The position numbers were made by a program, and so were the translations under genes. This document shows, one piece after another, positions 7,215 to 14,717 of a stretch of 33,172 bases of DNA (position 1 is the first letter of the stretch; each line of letters starts with the position of its first letter). The notes below the pieces were generated by a model. That model had not been told where the DNA came from. It ran no database searches and worked only from the letters and a program-made list of their open reading frames with translations. The stretch is from the NCBI GenBank assembly GCA_021850135.1, contig JAJZRV010000015.1:1-33172 (forward strand). Reading direction: 5' to 3'. This stretch comes from Pseudomonadota bacterium. Lineage in GTDB: Bacteria; Pseudomonadota; Gammaproteobacteria; Burkholderiales; Ferrovaceae.

Positions 7215-8897
7215 ATGTTGAAAGACCCTTCCCGCAAGTATTCCCCTTTTCCACCCGTAGCGCTGGCAGATCGGCAGTGGCCCAACCGGAGCCTCCGGGT
7301 GCCGCCGATCTGGATGAGCACCGACCTGCGCGACGGCAACCAAGCCCTGTTCGAGCCCATGAACGCCGATCGCAAAATGCGCATGTTCCGCACGCTCTGC
7401 GACATCGGCTTCAAGGAAATCGAGGTGGCCTTTCCGTCTGCATCGCAAACCGATTTCGATTTCGTGCGCCAACTGATCGAAGGCCGCCATGTGCCGCAGG
7501 ACGTCACCATCGAGGTGCTCACCCAGGCCCGGGAACATCTGATCCGTCGCACCATGGAGTCGCTCAGGGGCGCGCGCCGGGCCATCGTGCATGTCTACAA
7601 TGCGACTTCAAAGCCGTTTCGGGACATCGTGTTCGGCATGAGCCGGGCAGAGGTGGTGGCGATGGCCGTTTCCGCGGTGCACCTGATCAAACAGCTTGCC
7701 CGGGAACATCCTGATACCGAATGGATCCTCGAATACAGCCCGGAAACCTTTTCTTCCACGGAGCTGGATTTCGCCCTTGAAATCTGCGATGCCGTGACGG
7801 CGGCCTGGGGGGCGACGCCCGACGACAAGGTCATCCTCAACTTGCCGGCCACGGTGGAGTCGGCCACCCCCAACATCTACGCCGACCAGGTGGAGTGGAT
7901 GCACCGGCATCTGGCGCGTCGCGACAGCGTGATCCTGAGCGTCCACCCCCACAATGATCGCGGCACGGCGGTGGCTGCCGCCGAGCTGGCCCTGATGGCC
8001 GGGGCTGATCGCGTGGAAGGCTGCCTGTTCGGAAACGGGGAGCGCACGGGGAATGTGGACATCGTGACGCTGGCGCTCAACCTCTATACCCAGGGCGTGG
8101 CGCCGGGGCTGGATTTTTCGGACATCAATGCGATCGCGCGCACCGTGGAGCACTGCAACCAGCTGCCGATCCATCCGCGCCACCCCTACGTGGGTGACCT
8201 CGTCTTCACCGCCTTTTCCGGTTCGCACCAGGATGCCATCAAAAAGGGGTTTGCCGTGCAGCGGCCCAATGCTCCCTGGAACGTGCCCTACCTGCCCATT
8301 GATCCGGCCGACGTGGGGCGCAGCTACGACTCGGTGATCCGGGTCAACAGCCAGTCCGGCAAGGGCGGGATTGCCTACCTGCTGGAGGCGGAATACGGTG
8401 TGGTTTTGCCGCGCCGCCTGCAAGTGGAGTTTTCGGGGGAAGTGCAGCGCCACACGGATGCCCATGGGGGAGAGATGAGCGCCGCCCAGATATGGCAATT
8501 GTTCTCGCAGCACTACCTGGTTCCTGAAATCCCCTTGCGCTATGTCGAACACCATCTCTTCGAACACGGCCGCGGCCAGGGTATCCGCCTGCGCGTGGCG
8601 TCGCAGGGCAAGGTGCACTTGCTGGCTGGCGAGGGCAATGGCCCCATTGACGCCGCGGTGCATGCGCTTCGGGCGCTCGACCTGGACCTCCAGGTGCGCA
8701 GCTACGAAGAGCGTTCAATGGGAAAGAGCAGGGAAGGCGGCAACGCGCAGGCCTGCGCGTTCATGGAAGTAACGCGCCCCGGGAGCGGGGTCGAGTGCTT
8801 CGGGGTGGGTCTGGATACCAACATCGTCACCGCCTCCATCAAGGCGCTGGTGAGCGGCGTCAATCGTCTGGAGGCGCGCCATGGGCAGGCGGTTTGA
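7215..8897 (+). CDS. leuA: 2-isopropylmalate synthase (type 2 LeuA)
   Basis: First committed enzyme of leucine biosynthesis: condenses acetyl-CoA with 2-oxoisovalerate to 2-isopropylmalate in the cytoplasm. At 560 residues it matches the longer LeuA class. The N-terminus has the DRQWPNRSL segment, the catalytic [11 protein letters not shown] loop with the metal-binding Asp and catalytic Arg, and the metal-binding HPHNDRG motif near residue 240, followed by [19 protein letters not shown]. The C-terminal part (after about residue 400) is the leucine-sensing LeuA dimer domain. The ATG at 7215 has AGGAG nine bases upstream, so I prefer it to the in-frame ATG at 7182. Feedback inhibition by leucine is expected from the family. 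The 3' end overlaps the next gene by 17 bases. Confidence 0.95.
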   Translation: MLKDPSRKYSPFPPVALADRQWPNRSLRVPPIWMSTDLRDGNQALFEPMNADRKMRMFRTLCDIGFKEIEVAFPSASQTDFDFVRQLIEGRHVPQDVTIEVLTQAREHLIRRTMESLRGARRAIVHVYNATSKPFRDIVFGMSRAEVVAMAVSAVHLIKQLAREHPDTEWILEYSPETFSSTELDFALEICDAVTAAWGATPDDKVILNLPATVESATPNIYADQVEWMHRHLARRDSVILSVHPHNDRGTAVAAAELALMAGADRVEGCLFGNGERTGNVDIVTLALNLYTQGVAPGLDFSDINAIARTVEHCNQLPIHPRHPYVGDLVFTAFSGSHQDAIKKGFAVQRPNAPWNVPYLPIDPADVGRSYDSVIRVNSQSGKGGIAYLLEAEYGVVLPRRLQVEFSGEVQRHTDAHGGEMSAAQIWQLFSQHYLVPEIPLRYVEHHLFEHGRGQGIRLRVASQGKVHLLAGEGNGPIDAAVHALRALDLDLQVRSYEERSMGKSREGGNAQACAFMEVTRPGSGVECFGVGLDTNIVTASIKALVSGVNRLEARHGQAV

Positions 8898-9417
8898 TGC
8901 GTTGTCGCAGCATCATCGGGAATTCATCGCCCAGCAGAAAATTTTCTTTGTGGGAACCGCAACAGCGGACAGTCGCGTCAACATTTCTCCCAAAGGGATG
9001 GATTCGCTTCGGGTGGCAGGCGATAACCGCGTCCTGTGGCTCAACGTCACGGGTAGTGGCAACGAGACCTCTGCCCATGTTCAGCGCCAGCCGCGCATGA
9101 CGCTCATGTTCTGCGCCTTCGACGGTCCGCCGATGATCCTGCGGCTCTACGGCAATGCACGGGTCATCCACCGGAACGACCCGGCATGGGCGGAGGCCTT
9201 TTCCGGCTTCGCGCCACTTCCTGGAGCGCGTCAGATCTTCGACCTCGCCATTGACCTGGTGCAAACCTCTTGCGGCACGGCCGTGCCCCGTTATGCCTAT
9301 GTGGAAGATCGGCAGCAGCTCAACGAATGGGCCGCCAAAAGGGGCGATGAAGGGTTGCGTCAGTACTGGGAAGAAAAAAACAGGTTCAGCATTGACCGTA
9401 TTCCCACAAACATTTGA
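8881..9417 (+). CDS. Pyridoxamine 5'-phosphate oxidase-like FMN-binding protein
   Basis: A 178-residue split-barrel flavoprotein of the PNPOx-like superfamily. The N-terminal half fits the family pattern: a strand [20 protein letters not shown], the [16 protein letters not shown] segment and the barrel strand [19 protein letters not shown], then the charged region [11 protein letters not shown]. Such proteins bind FMN or F420 and reduce or sense small molecules; the substrate cannot be told from sequence. It is not the biosynthetic PdxH, which carries different C-terminal motifs. The start lies inside the leuA 3' end (17-base overlap), so translation is probably coupled to leuA although no shared pathway is apparent. 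Confidence 0.82.
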   Translation: MGRRFDALSQHHREFIAQQKIFFVGTATADSRVNISPKGMDSLRVAGDNRVLWLNVTGSGNETSAHVQRQPRMTLMFCAFDGPPMILRLYGNARVIHRNDPAWAEAFSGFAPLPGARQIFDLAIDLVQTSCGTAVPRYAYVEDRQQLNEWAAKRGDEGLRQYWEEKNRFSIDRIPTNI

Positions 9418-9460
9418 CGAGGTGTAGACTGGGTTGATAGCCACGTCATGGGGGTGCATC

Positions 9461-9790
9461 ATGCTTCGTAAATCAAAGGGCATCGTACTGTGGGTCTTGC
9501 TTGCCGCCCTTGCTGAAGCCCACGCCGACCCGGTTCAAAGCACTTCGCGGGGCGAGATGCTGTACACCACGCATTGCATCGCCTGCCACAATGCCCAGGT
9601 GCACTGGCGCGACAAAAGGCTTGCCCGGGACTGGACCACTCTTCAGGCCGAGGTTCAGCGCTGGCAGAAATTCACCGGGCTGGGGTGGGCGCATGACGAC
9701 GTCGTTGTCGTGGCGCAGTACCTCAACACCCTCTACTACCGATTCCCCATGGAAGAAGGCCCCGGTGAGGGGGCCCATAGTTCCTACTAG
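9461..9790 (+). CDS. Small periplasmic monoheme c-type cytochrome
   Basis: A 109-residue protein with a signal peptide (MLRKSKGIVL then a hydrophobic stretch, probable cleavage after HA-like residues near 22) and one haem c attachment motif CIACH at residues 39-43. The mature part is rich in Trp and Tyr (HWRDKRLARDW, LNTLYYRFP). A Met near residue 98 (FPMEEG) could be the distal haem ligand, but this is not certain. I chose the ATG at 9461 because it begins directly at the signal sequence; the upstream in-frame start at 9434 lacks a ribosome site. It ends 10 bases before the convergent mtoC/cymA-like gene, so it may be a soluble electron carrier for the same chain. The specific role is unknown. 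Confidence 0.82.
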   Translation: MLRKSKGIVLWVLLAALAEAHADPVQSTSRGEMLYTTHCIACHNAQVHWRDKRLARDWTTLQAEVQRWQKFTGLGWAHDDVVVVAQYLNTLYYRFPMEEGPGEGAHSSY

Positions 9791-9800
9791 AAAGAAAGAT

Positions 9801-10397
9801 TCACTCGTCCGGCTCTTCGTATTCCTTGGGCAAGTGGTGGGCAATGCCCTTGTGGCAGTCAATACAGGTCTTGCCCTCTTCCTTGGCCTTCATATGCTTC
9901 TTGTAAGGCGTCTGCTTCTGAAGCTCGCTGCTCATGGCGTCGAAGTTGTGGCAATTGCGGCACTCGCGTGACCCGGAGGCTTTCATCCGCTCCCACTCTT
10001 CCGAAGCCAGACGCATGCGATTGGCTTCAAATTTTTCTCGGGTATCGATGACGCCGGTGATCTTGCCCCAGATCTCGAACGAGGCCTTGGCTTTCCGGAT
10101 CAGCTTGTGAGTCCAGTCCTTCGGCACATGACAGTCGGAGCACACCGCACGTACCCCGGTACGGTTGCTGTAGTGGATCGTTTCCTTGTATTCCTGGTAG
10201 ACGTTATCGCGCATTTCATGGCAGCTGATACAGAACGACAGGGTATTGGTTGCCTCCATGCCCGTATTGAAGCCGCCCCAGAATATGATGCCCCCAAAGA
10301 TGCCCACCACCAGCAAGGTGAGCACCGAGTACTTTGCGCTGGGTTTTCGGAGCGCGGACCAGCAGCGTTTGAGGGCGTTAGGTTTTTCGGCTTGCAT
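9801..10397 (-). CDS. mtoC: NapC/NirT/CymA-type tetraheme quinol-cytochrome c oxidoreductase
   Basis: A 198-residue membrane-anchored tetraheme cytochrome of the NapC/NirT family. A single N-terminal transmembrane helix (about residues 23-43) is followed by a periplasmic domain with four haem c motifs: CISCH (56-60), CSDCH (86-90), CRNCH (146-150) and CIDCH (178-182). Length and haem number match CymA/NapC, which exchange electrons between the quinone pool and periplasmic partners. It is the last gene of a minus-strand cluster mtoD-mtoA-mtoB-mtoC, the same order described for Sideroxydans lithotrophicus. In an iron oxidiser it would run in reverse, feeding electrons from periplasmic cytochromes into quinones; the direction cannot be read from sequence. 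GGAGAA precedes the ATG. Confidence 0.9.
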   Translation of the reverse strand: MQAEKPNALKRCWSALRKPSAKYSVLTLLVVGIFGGIIFWGGFNTGMEATNTLSFCISCHEMRDNVYQEYKETIHYSNRTGVRAVCSDCHVPKDWTHKLIRKAKASFEIWGKITGVIDTREKFEANRMRLASEEWERMKASGSRECRNCHNFDAMSSELQKQTPYKKHMKAKEEGKTCIDCHKGIAHHLPKEYEEPDE

Positions 10398-10431
10398 GCC
10401 TTTTCTCCATTCAGGGAACGATCAGGTTGGT

Positions 10432-12840
10432 TTATCTGAAGCTGTAGTTATAGACCGCAAACACCGTGCTCGCACTGTAGCTTGGCGGCTGCTGATTGGT
10501 CGGCATCATGGACAGCGGCGTGTACCCCATCTGGTAAGCGTTGTAGTAGTAGTCGTTGGAGTCCAGGCGTTGGTAGATGAAGCCCATGACCACCTTGCTG
10601 ACGCGGTCCAGCGCATAATCGCCTGTCAGTTTGAGCTGAAGCAGTCTGCTGGAAATATCCGGCAAGGTACCGCAGGCATAACCGCTGTTGCTCGGCGTGG
10701 TGCAGGATGCGCTGACATAGTTGAGCGAAGTCGAGTAGGTGGACTGTCCGAGGGAGTACGTCAGATCGCCGGAAAGATTGAGCTTGCCGCCCAGCAATCC
10801 CCCCTGTTTGACGTTCAGCCCGGCCGTGTAGTCATCGTTGTCCAGGCTGTTCGACCAGGTTTGGGTTTGCGGTGCAAAGTACGTCGTGGTCGAGTGGTTC
10901 CATGCCGCATTGAGCAGTTCACGCTGCCTTTTCTGAACGCTCAGGTAGGCAGAAGCAGAACTCTTGTCGGAGAAACTGTAAGTGCCGTCCAGGTTGGTGC
11001 TCCAGGTCGTGCCGTTCTGCACCCCCAATGTCGAGTCGTCATAGTTGTCGTAGGTATAACGGCCATTCCAGCTCACGTTCAGCTTTTCGGACACCTGCCA
11101 GTTCACGCCTGCCTTGACCATCTGTTCCGTGCGCGCGGCATCGAAATAGGCGATGTAGCCCGGAAGCTCATAGCCTTCGCGGTTGGCCTGCATGGGGTTG
11201 TAGAACGAGCTGTTGACGGTGGCCGTACGGTTGGCGTAGGCGTAACCTACGTTCATGGTGAGGCTGTCCGTGGCCTTGAACTTGTAGTTGCCGAACAGCT
11301 TGTTTTCCTGGGTTTCCGGCACCTGGACGCAGGAGGCCGAGGTGTAGTACGCGGTGGCCGCCGTGGAAGGGCCGCCAGGCCCCGGGCCCTGGGCGTTATT
11401 GGACAGGGAGCTGTTGCACCAGCGGCGGATCTGCTCGAATTCGTAGCCCAGGTTGAGGTTCTGGCGACGGTCAATCCGGTAATCCCCGTCCACGTCGAAT
11501 TGCAGCTTGCTGTTGCTCATGGGGGTACTGACGGCTGTTTCCGCGCCACCACCCAGGTCGTAGAACTTGTAGACGTTCGCCGCGGTGCGATTGTCGCGTT
11601 CGTTGTACTTCACGCCGACATTGAGCGTCAGGTCCTTGGTGGTTTGATTGGTGAGCTTGAGATCGCCGTGGGTGATGATGACCAGCCCATTGAGCGAGGA
11701 CTGGGGCAACCCGCCTGCCTGCATCTGGTCGCTGTTGACGTAACTGTCGTTTTGCGTGTTGCGGCCATAGGAAAAACCGCCTGCCAGTTTGGTCGCGGAC
11801 GAGAAATTGTAGCCGCCCGTGAAGTTCAACTGATGGAACTGGTTGTCCGGCGGGGTGCTCAACATATCCACGGGGAAGGGCACTGCGGGCACCGTCCCGG
11901 TGACCGGGTTGGTGGCAGGGGGCGTGGCATTGCCGACGTAGGGGTTTGAGAAGCTGATGCCGTTGTACGCGTTCTGGAAGAGCGAACCGTAGTAGCTCCC
12001 GGTGAAATGCCCCTTTTCACCCACCCAGTTGAGCGCCATGTTGACGGTGTCCGTGGTGTAGTTGGTGGGGTTCATCAACATGGTGATGTTCTCGCCGCGG
12101 ACGTTGTAACCCGTCATTTTGATATTGACGTCGCTGCCCGAGGAGATCAGTTTGGCGCCGTCCTGGGCGAGGTGGTTGAATTCGAACTTGAAACTCCACT
12201 CCCGGTCGAGGTTGCGGCTGGCGCTCAGGCCGGTGTTTCTGCGGCCGGAAGAGACGTCGGTCGTATTGAAATACGACTGCTGGGCGGGAGTCAGGGCCTG
12301 GGTGCCATAGGGCGGGATGATGCCCCCTATGGCGGCAGGCTTGGTCTGGGTATTGATGACCCCGAAGGCCTGCGGCAGGAGGAACGAGTTCCCCCCCATG
12401 GCCCCCTGCATGGGCGTCTGATACGTGTCGGTGATGTAATGGCGCAGTTCGTCGTATTTGATACCCAGGCTCCAGCTGCCCTGCTCGCTGGCCGTCGCGC
12501 CGAGGGCGCGGGAGGTCAGACCCAGATCGGAGCCCTCGATGCCCCACCGCATGGTGCCGCTTTCCATGCCGTAGGAGTCGCCGCCGCGCACGCTGAAATT
12601 GCCCAGGATGTCCGCGCCGGAGGGGTGCAATCCCATGCCGCTGTATTCACCGTACTTGTAAGCGCCGCGTGCCGTATTGGCTGCGCCGATTTCGACGAAG
12701 TTGATGGGTTTGGTCAATGCGTCAATGTCTTCCTGGCCTTCCGCAAGGGTCAGCGCCGGCATGACTGCCATTGCTGCCAAAGCGCCTTGTACTGCAAGCG
12801 TCACCAAGCTGACGGCCAGATTCCTTTTAGATGCTTTCAT
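10432..12840 (-). CDS. mtoB: MtrB/PioB-family outer-membrane beta-barrel porin for a decaheme cytochrome
   Basis: An 802-residue outer-membrane protein of the MtrB/PioB family, the sheath that holds a decaheme cytochrome across the outer membrane. The N-terminus is a signal peptide (MKASKRNLAVSLVTLAVQGA, hydrophobic to about residue 33), and the early mature region NFVEIGAANTARGAYKYGEYSGM is the family's characteristic start. The rest alternates aromatic beta strands and polar loops (for example YDELRHYITDTYQTP, GGYNFSSATKLAGGFSYGR), ending VFAVYNYSFR. There is no N-terminal CxxC, which is present in Shewanella MtrB. The only cysteines are at about 475, 504, 713 and 723, in loops. It lies directly after the decaheme gene with 20 bases between; AGGGAG serves as ribosome site. 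Confidence 0.9.
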   Translation of the reverse strand: MKASKRNLAVSLVTLAVQGALAAMAVMPALTLAEGQEDIDALTKPINFVEIGAANTARGAYKYGEYSGMGLHPSGADILGNFSVRGGDSYGMESGTMRWGIEGSDLGLTSRALGATASEQGSWSLGIKYDELRHYITDTYQTPMQGAMGGNSFLLPQAFGVINTQTKPAAIGGIIPPYGTQALTPAQQSYFNTTDVSSGRRNTGLSASRNLDREWSFKFEFNHLAQDGAKLISSGSDVNIKMTGYNVRGENITMLMNPTNYTTDTVNMALNWVGEKGHFTGSYYGSLFQNAYNGISFSNPYVGNATPPATNPVTGTVPAVPFPVDMLSTPPDNQFHQLNFTGGYNFSSATKLAGGFSYGRNTQNDSYVNSDQMQAGGLPQSSLNGLVIITHGDLKLTNQTTKDLTLNVGVKYNERDNRTAANVYKFYDLGGGAETAVSTPMSNSKLQFDVDGDYRIDRRQNLNLGYEFEQIRRWCNSSLSNNAQGPGPGGPSTAATAYYTSASCVQVPETQENKLFGNYKFKATDSLTMNVGYAYANRTATVNSSFYNPMQANREGYELPGYIAYFDAARTEQMVKAGVNWQVSEKLNVSWNGRYTYDNYDDSTLGVQNGTTWSTNLDGTYSFSDKSSASAYLSVQKRQRELLNAAWNHSTTTYFAPQTQTWSNSLDNDDYTAGLNVKQGGLLGGKLNLSGDLTYSLGQSTYSTSLNYVSASCTTPSNSGYACGTLPDISSRLLQLKLTGDYALDRVSKVVMGFIYQRLDSNDYYYNAYQMGYTPLSMMPTNQQPPSYSASTVFAVYNYSFR

Positions 12841-12860
12841 GGTCTTGATCTCCCTGGACT

Positions 12861-13868
12861 CTATCTATGCAAAAAGGCGCCAGCCGGGCTGTTCGAGCCG
12901 TGAATCATGACGTGGCAGTTCATGCAGGCACGTCCAACGGCGTTGGAGTTCGGGGCCTTGGGATTGGTCGCGTTTGCGACAAAGCCTGCGCCGGCCTGGA
13001 TGCCCGCAGCATTGACGCCGTAGGGCGCCTGGCTGTTGTGGGGGCCGTCATGGCATTCGTCACACAGGAATGGCGCACGAGACTTCAGCAGCGGCGAGAT
13101 GTTGGAGCCATGCGGGGTATGGCAGTTCGTGCAGTCCTCGGTGGCGGGCTGGTGCTCCCACAGGAACGGGCCGCGTTTTTCTGCATGGCAGGTGTAGCAG
13201 GTTTCGGTGACGGTGTTTTTCCTGAGCATCCTTGGGCCTGCCGAGCCATGGGGATTGTGGCAGTCCGAACACACCACCTTGCCGATGTCGATCGGGTGGC
13301 TCGAAATCTTGTGGCTGTCTGCGCGCTGATCCTTGTGGCAGGTAAAGCACACCGCCGTCTGGGTTTTCTTCTGCTGCACCGGGTCGGCAGGCTGGTGCGT
13401 TTTGTGGCAATCGTTGCAGGCAAGCTGGTTTCTCTGGTGCAGGCCGCCATCCCAGTTGGTGCGTTCGGTGCCCTTGTGGCAGGTCAGACACTGGCTGGAG
13501 CGCAGCTTGTCATCCGAGACGCCGTAGACGCCTTTCTTGAAAACCACGTCGGGAGCGGCGCGCCCCTTAACGCTCGGATCACCCTTGAGGTGTTTTTCGC
13601 TCTCACCATGGCAGGACTGACAGGTGGGGGTGCGAGGATCGCCCTTGACCCCGTGCTTTGTCTGGTAGATGGACAGAATGGGCGTTTGCTCGCTTTCATC
13701 ATGGCAACGCGTGCAGAGGGCGTCCTGCATCAATGCATTCTTGGCAATGCCGGATTTGGCCTGCTCCTGTTTGGGCTGTGCGGGGGCGTCGGCGGCTTGG
13801 GCAGAAGCGAGCCAACACGCCCCAGCAAGCACCACGGTGAAAGCCATTAATCGCTGCACGAGTTTCAT
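12861..13868 (-). CDS. mtoA: Decaheme c-type cytochrome MtoA/MtrA/PioA family
   Basis: A 335-residue periplasmic/outer-membrane-embedded cytochrome with ten haem c motifs, all CxxCH: starting at residues 52, 83, 127, 151, 174, 200, 224, 246, 269 and 315. A signal peptide occupies roughly residues 1-25 (LMAFTVVLAGACWLASAQA). The length and haem count match MtrA (about 333 residues) and MtoA. Inside the MtoB barrel it conducts electrons through the outer membrane; purified MtoA of Sideroxydans has been shown to oxidise Fe(II). The long open frame continues upstream to 14087, but the signal peptide begins at the ATG at 13868, which has AGAGG nine bases before it. PioA has a long N-terminal extension that is absent here, so MtoA/MtrA is the better label. 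Confidence 0.93.
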   Translation of the reverse strand: MKLVQRLMAFTVVLAGACWLASAQAADAPAQPKQEQAKSGIAKNALMQDALCTRCHDESEQTPILSIYQTKHGVKGDPRTPTCQSCHGESEKHLKGDPSVKGRAAPDVVFKKGVYGVSDDKLRSSQCLTCHKGTERTNWDGGLHQRNQLACNDCHKTHQPADPVQQKKTQTAVCFTCHKDQRADSHKISSHPIDIGKVVCSDCHNPHGSAGPRMLRKNTVTETCYTCHAEKRGPFLWEHQPATEDCTNCHTPHGSNISPLLKSRAPFLCDECHDGPHNSQAPYGVNAAGIQAGAGFVANATNPKAPNSNAVGRACMNCHVMIHGSNSPAGAFLHR

Positions 13869-13938
13869 TTTGACGATCCTCTCTAGGTTGTCATGGTTAT
13901 CTGTAATGGGGATCCAGGTGCGGGTGATTGCGAGGGTG

Positions 13939-13978
13939 CCCGGGCCGCCAGACCGCGTGTTGGCGCGGCATGCCCGGG
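13939..13978 (-). other. Potential intercistronic hairpin between mtoD and mtoA
   Basis: The 124-base gap between mtoD and mtoA contains complementary arms CCCGGGC (13939-13945) and GCCCGGG (13972-13978), with further imperfect pairing of GCC..CA against TGGCGCGGC inside. On the mtoD-mtoA transcript this would form a GC-rich stem. No U-tract follows on the minus strand, so it does not look like an intrinsic terminator. It could shield the mtoD message from 3' exonucleases or partly attenuate transcription, which would set different levels of MtoD and MtoAB. This is inference from base pairing only. Confidence 0.35.
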
Positions 13979-13992
13979 GTGCGGCCCACGGG

Positions 13993-14340
13993 TCACAGGG
14001 AAAGAATCCACTGCACGAGATTCTTGATCTGATCCATATCCTTTGGCGGAGAGGTCTTGACGATCTTGTGTTCCTCTTCGTGACCATCGGGGAACTTGGC
14101 TTTCTCGCCAGAGGTGATGTGCTCGATCAGGCGGGCTTCTGCGTTGGCCTTGCCTTTGTACTTTTCAGCCACCTTCTTGTAGGCCGGGCCGTCCTTTTCC
14201 TTCTCGACGGAGTGGCATTTGAAGCAGTTGTTTTGTTTGGCCAGGGCTTTGGCTGCTTCGGCATCCACGGCATGGGCCAGGGGAGAAGCAAGGAAAATGG
14301 CTGCGGCAAGCAGGGAAGCAGGGGCGAATGGGCGTTTCAT
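13993..14340 (-). CDS. mtoD: Periplasmic class I monoheme cytochrome c (MtoD-like)
   Basis: A 115-residue cytochrome with a signal peptide (MKRPFAPASLLAAAIFLASPLAHA, cleavage probably after Ala24) and a single haem motif CFKCH at residues 39-43. The mature protein of about 91 residues has the class I pattern GPAYKKVAEKYKGK after the haem and a Met at 102 in SPPKDMDQIKNLVQWI, the likely sixth ligand, followed by the C-terminal helix. It is first in the mtoDABC cluster, the same position as MtoD of Sideroxydans lithotrophicus, a small periplasmic cytochrome proposed to carry electrons between MtoA and inner-membrane or other periplasmic acceptors. The start at 14340 was preferred to an upstream in-frame start at 14373, which would precede the signal peptide without purpose. 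Confidence 0.88.
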   Translation of the reverse strand: MKRPFAPASLLAAAIFLASPLAHAVDAEAAKALAKQNNCFKCHSVEKEKDGPAYKKVAEKYKGKANAEARLIEHITSGEKAKFPDGHEEEHKIVKTSPPKDMDQIKNLVQWILSL

Positions 14341-14416
14341 TTGGGTCCTCGATCTCAAGAAAGTCGTAATCAAAAAATCAGCCAGTAGAACAATTGCCTA
14401 GGGAACTTTGGGGGGG

Positions 14417-14461
14417 ATGTTATTCTTTTGCGGCGCGGCATTTTTTGACGTGCGTCAAAAA
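14417..14461 (-). promoter_or_regulatory. Crp/Fnr/FixK-type palindrome and putative -10 element of the mto operon
   Basis: A perfect inverted repeat TTTTTGACG-TG-CGTCAAAAA lies at 14442-14461. Its core TTGAC-N4-GTCAA (14445-14458) has the 5-4-5 geometry of Crp/Fnr-superfamily sites, close to the FNR consensus TTGAT-N4-ATCAA and to FixK/Dnr variants with C/G at the inner position. On the minus strand a TAACAT hexamer at 14422-14417 could be the -10 box; a start about seven bases further would be near 14410, placing the palindrome centre about 41 bases upstream, the usual class II activator position. The transcription start is inferred, not measured. Confidence 0.5.
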
Positions 14462-14717
14462 TGTAAAAATAAGTAACAATTTGTTTGAATATGTACTCTT
14501 TGAGACACATGCATGGGTCTGCGAACCGCCAATGGCCCAAAGAAGGCGGAATAAAGGCCCTTTCTGGAAAGTCTGGGGAAGATCGCCAGATCGCACTGAT
14601 CCCGGCGACTGCGGCCCGGGATGGGGATAAACTGCGTCTTCTGGGAGGTTTCCGATAAATCCGGCGCTGTGCTGCGCCACGGCATGGCGGTCCGTCGAAC
14701 GTCGGGGAGACAGCGGA
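14462..14717 (+). other. Structured leader region upstream of the GGDEF-EAL gene
   Basis: No gene is visible in this stretch. Its first 50 bases are AT-rich (likely promoter DNA), then come three consecutive potential hairpins: CCGCC (14526-14530) with GGCGG (14545-14549); TCTGG (14572-14576) with CCAGA (14586-14590); and ATCCCGG (14599-14605) with CCGGGAT (14616-14622). GGGGAGA near 14704-14710 is the ribosome site for the gene at 14718. If transcription starts in the AT-rich part, the leader is about 200 bases long and structured. I do not recognise a known riboswitch class; it lacks the c-di-GMP-I aptamer core that I would expect to spot. Confidence 0.35.

Noticed and set aside
10246-11949. 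567-residue open frame on the plus strand opposite mtoB
   Set aside because: It runs antisense to the clear MtrB/PioB porin gene, has low-complexity Val/Gly/Arg composition typical of GC-rich shadow frames, and shows no domain.
13869-14087. N-terminal extension of MtoA, as in the long PioA proteins
   Set aside because: The upstream in-frame stretch overlaps mtoD, is Arg/Pro-rich without coding character, and a signal peptide with ribosome site begins at 13868.
9801-14340. Extracellular DMSO reductase (dmsEF) cluster
   Set aside because: The DmsE/DmsF pair resembles MtrA/MtrB, but no dmsAB-type molybdoenzyme is adjacent, and the mtoD and cymA neighbours fit the mto order instead.
14462-14717. 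c-di-GMP-I (GEMM) riboswitch in the leader of the GGDEF-EAL gene
   Set aside because: Hairpins are present but I could not match the conserved aptamer core or its tetraloop/receptor; kept only as an unclassified structured leader.
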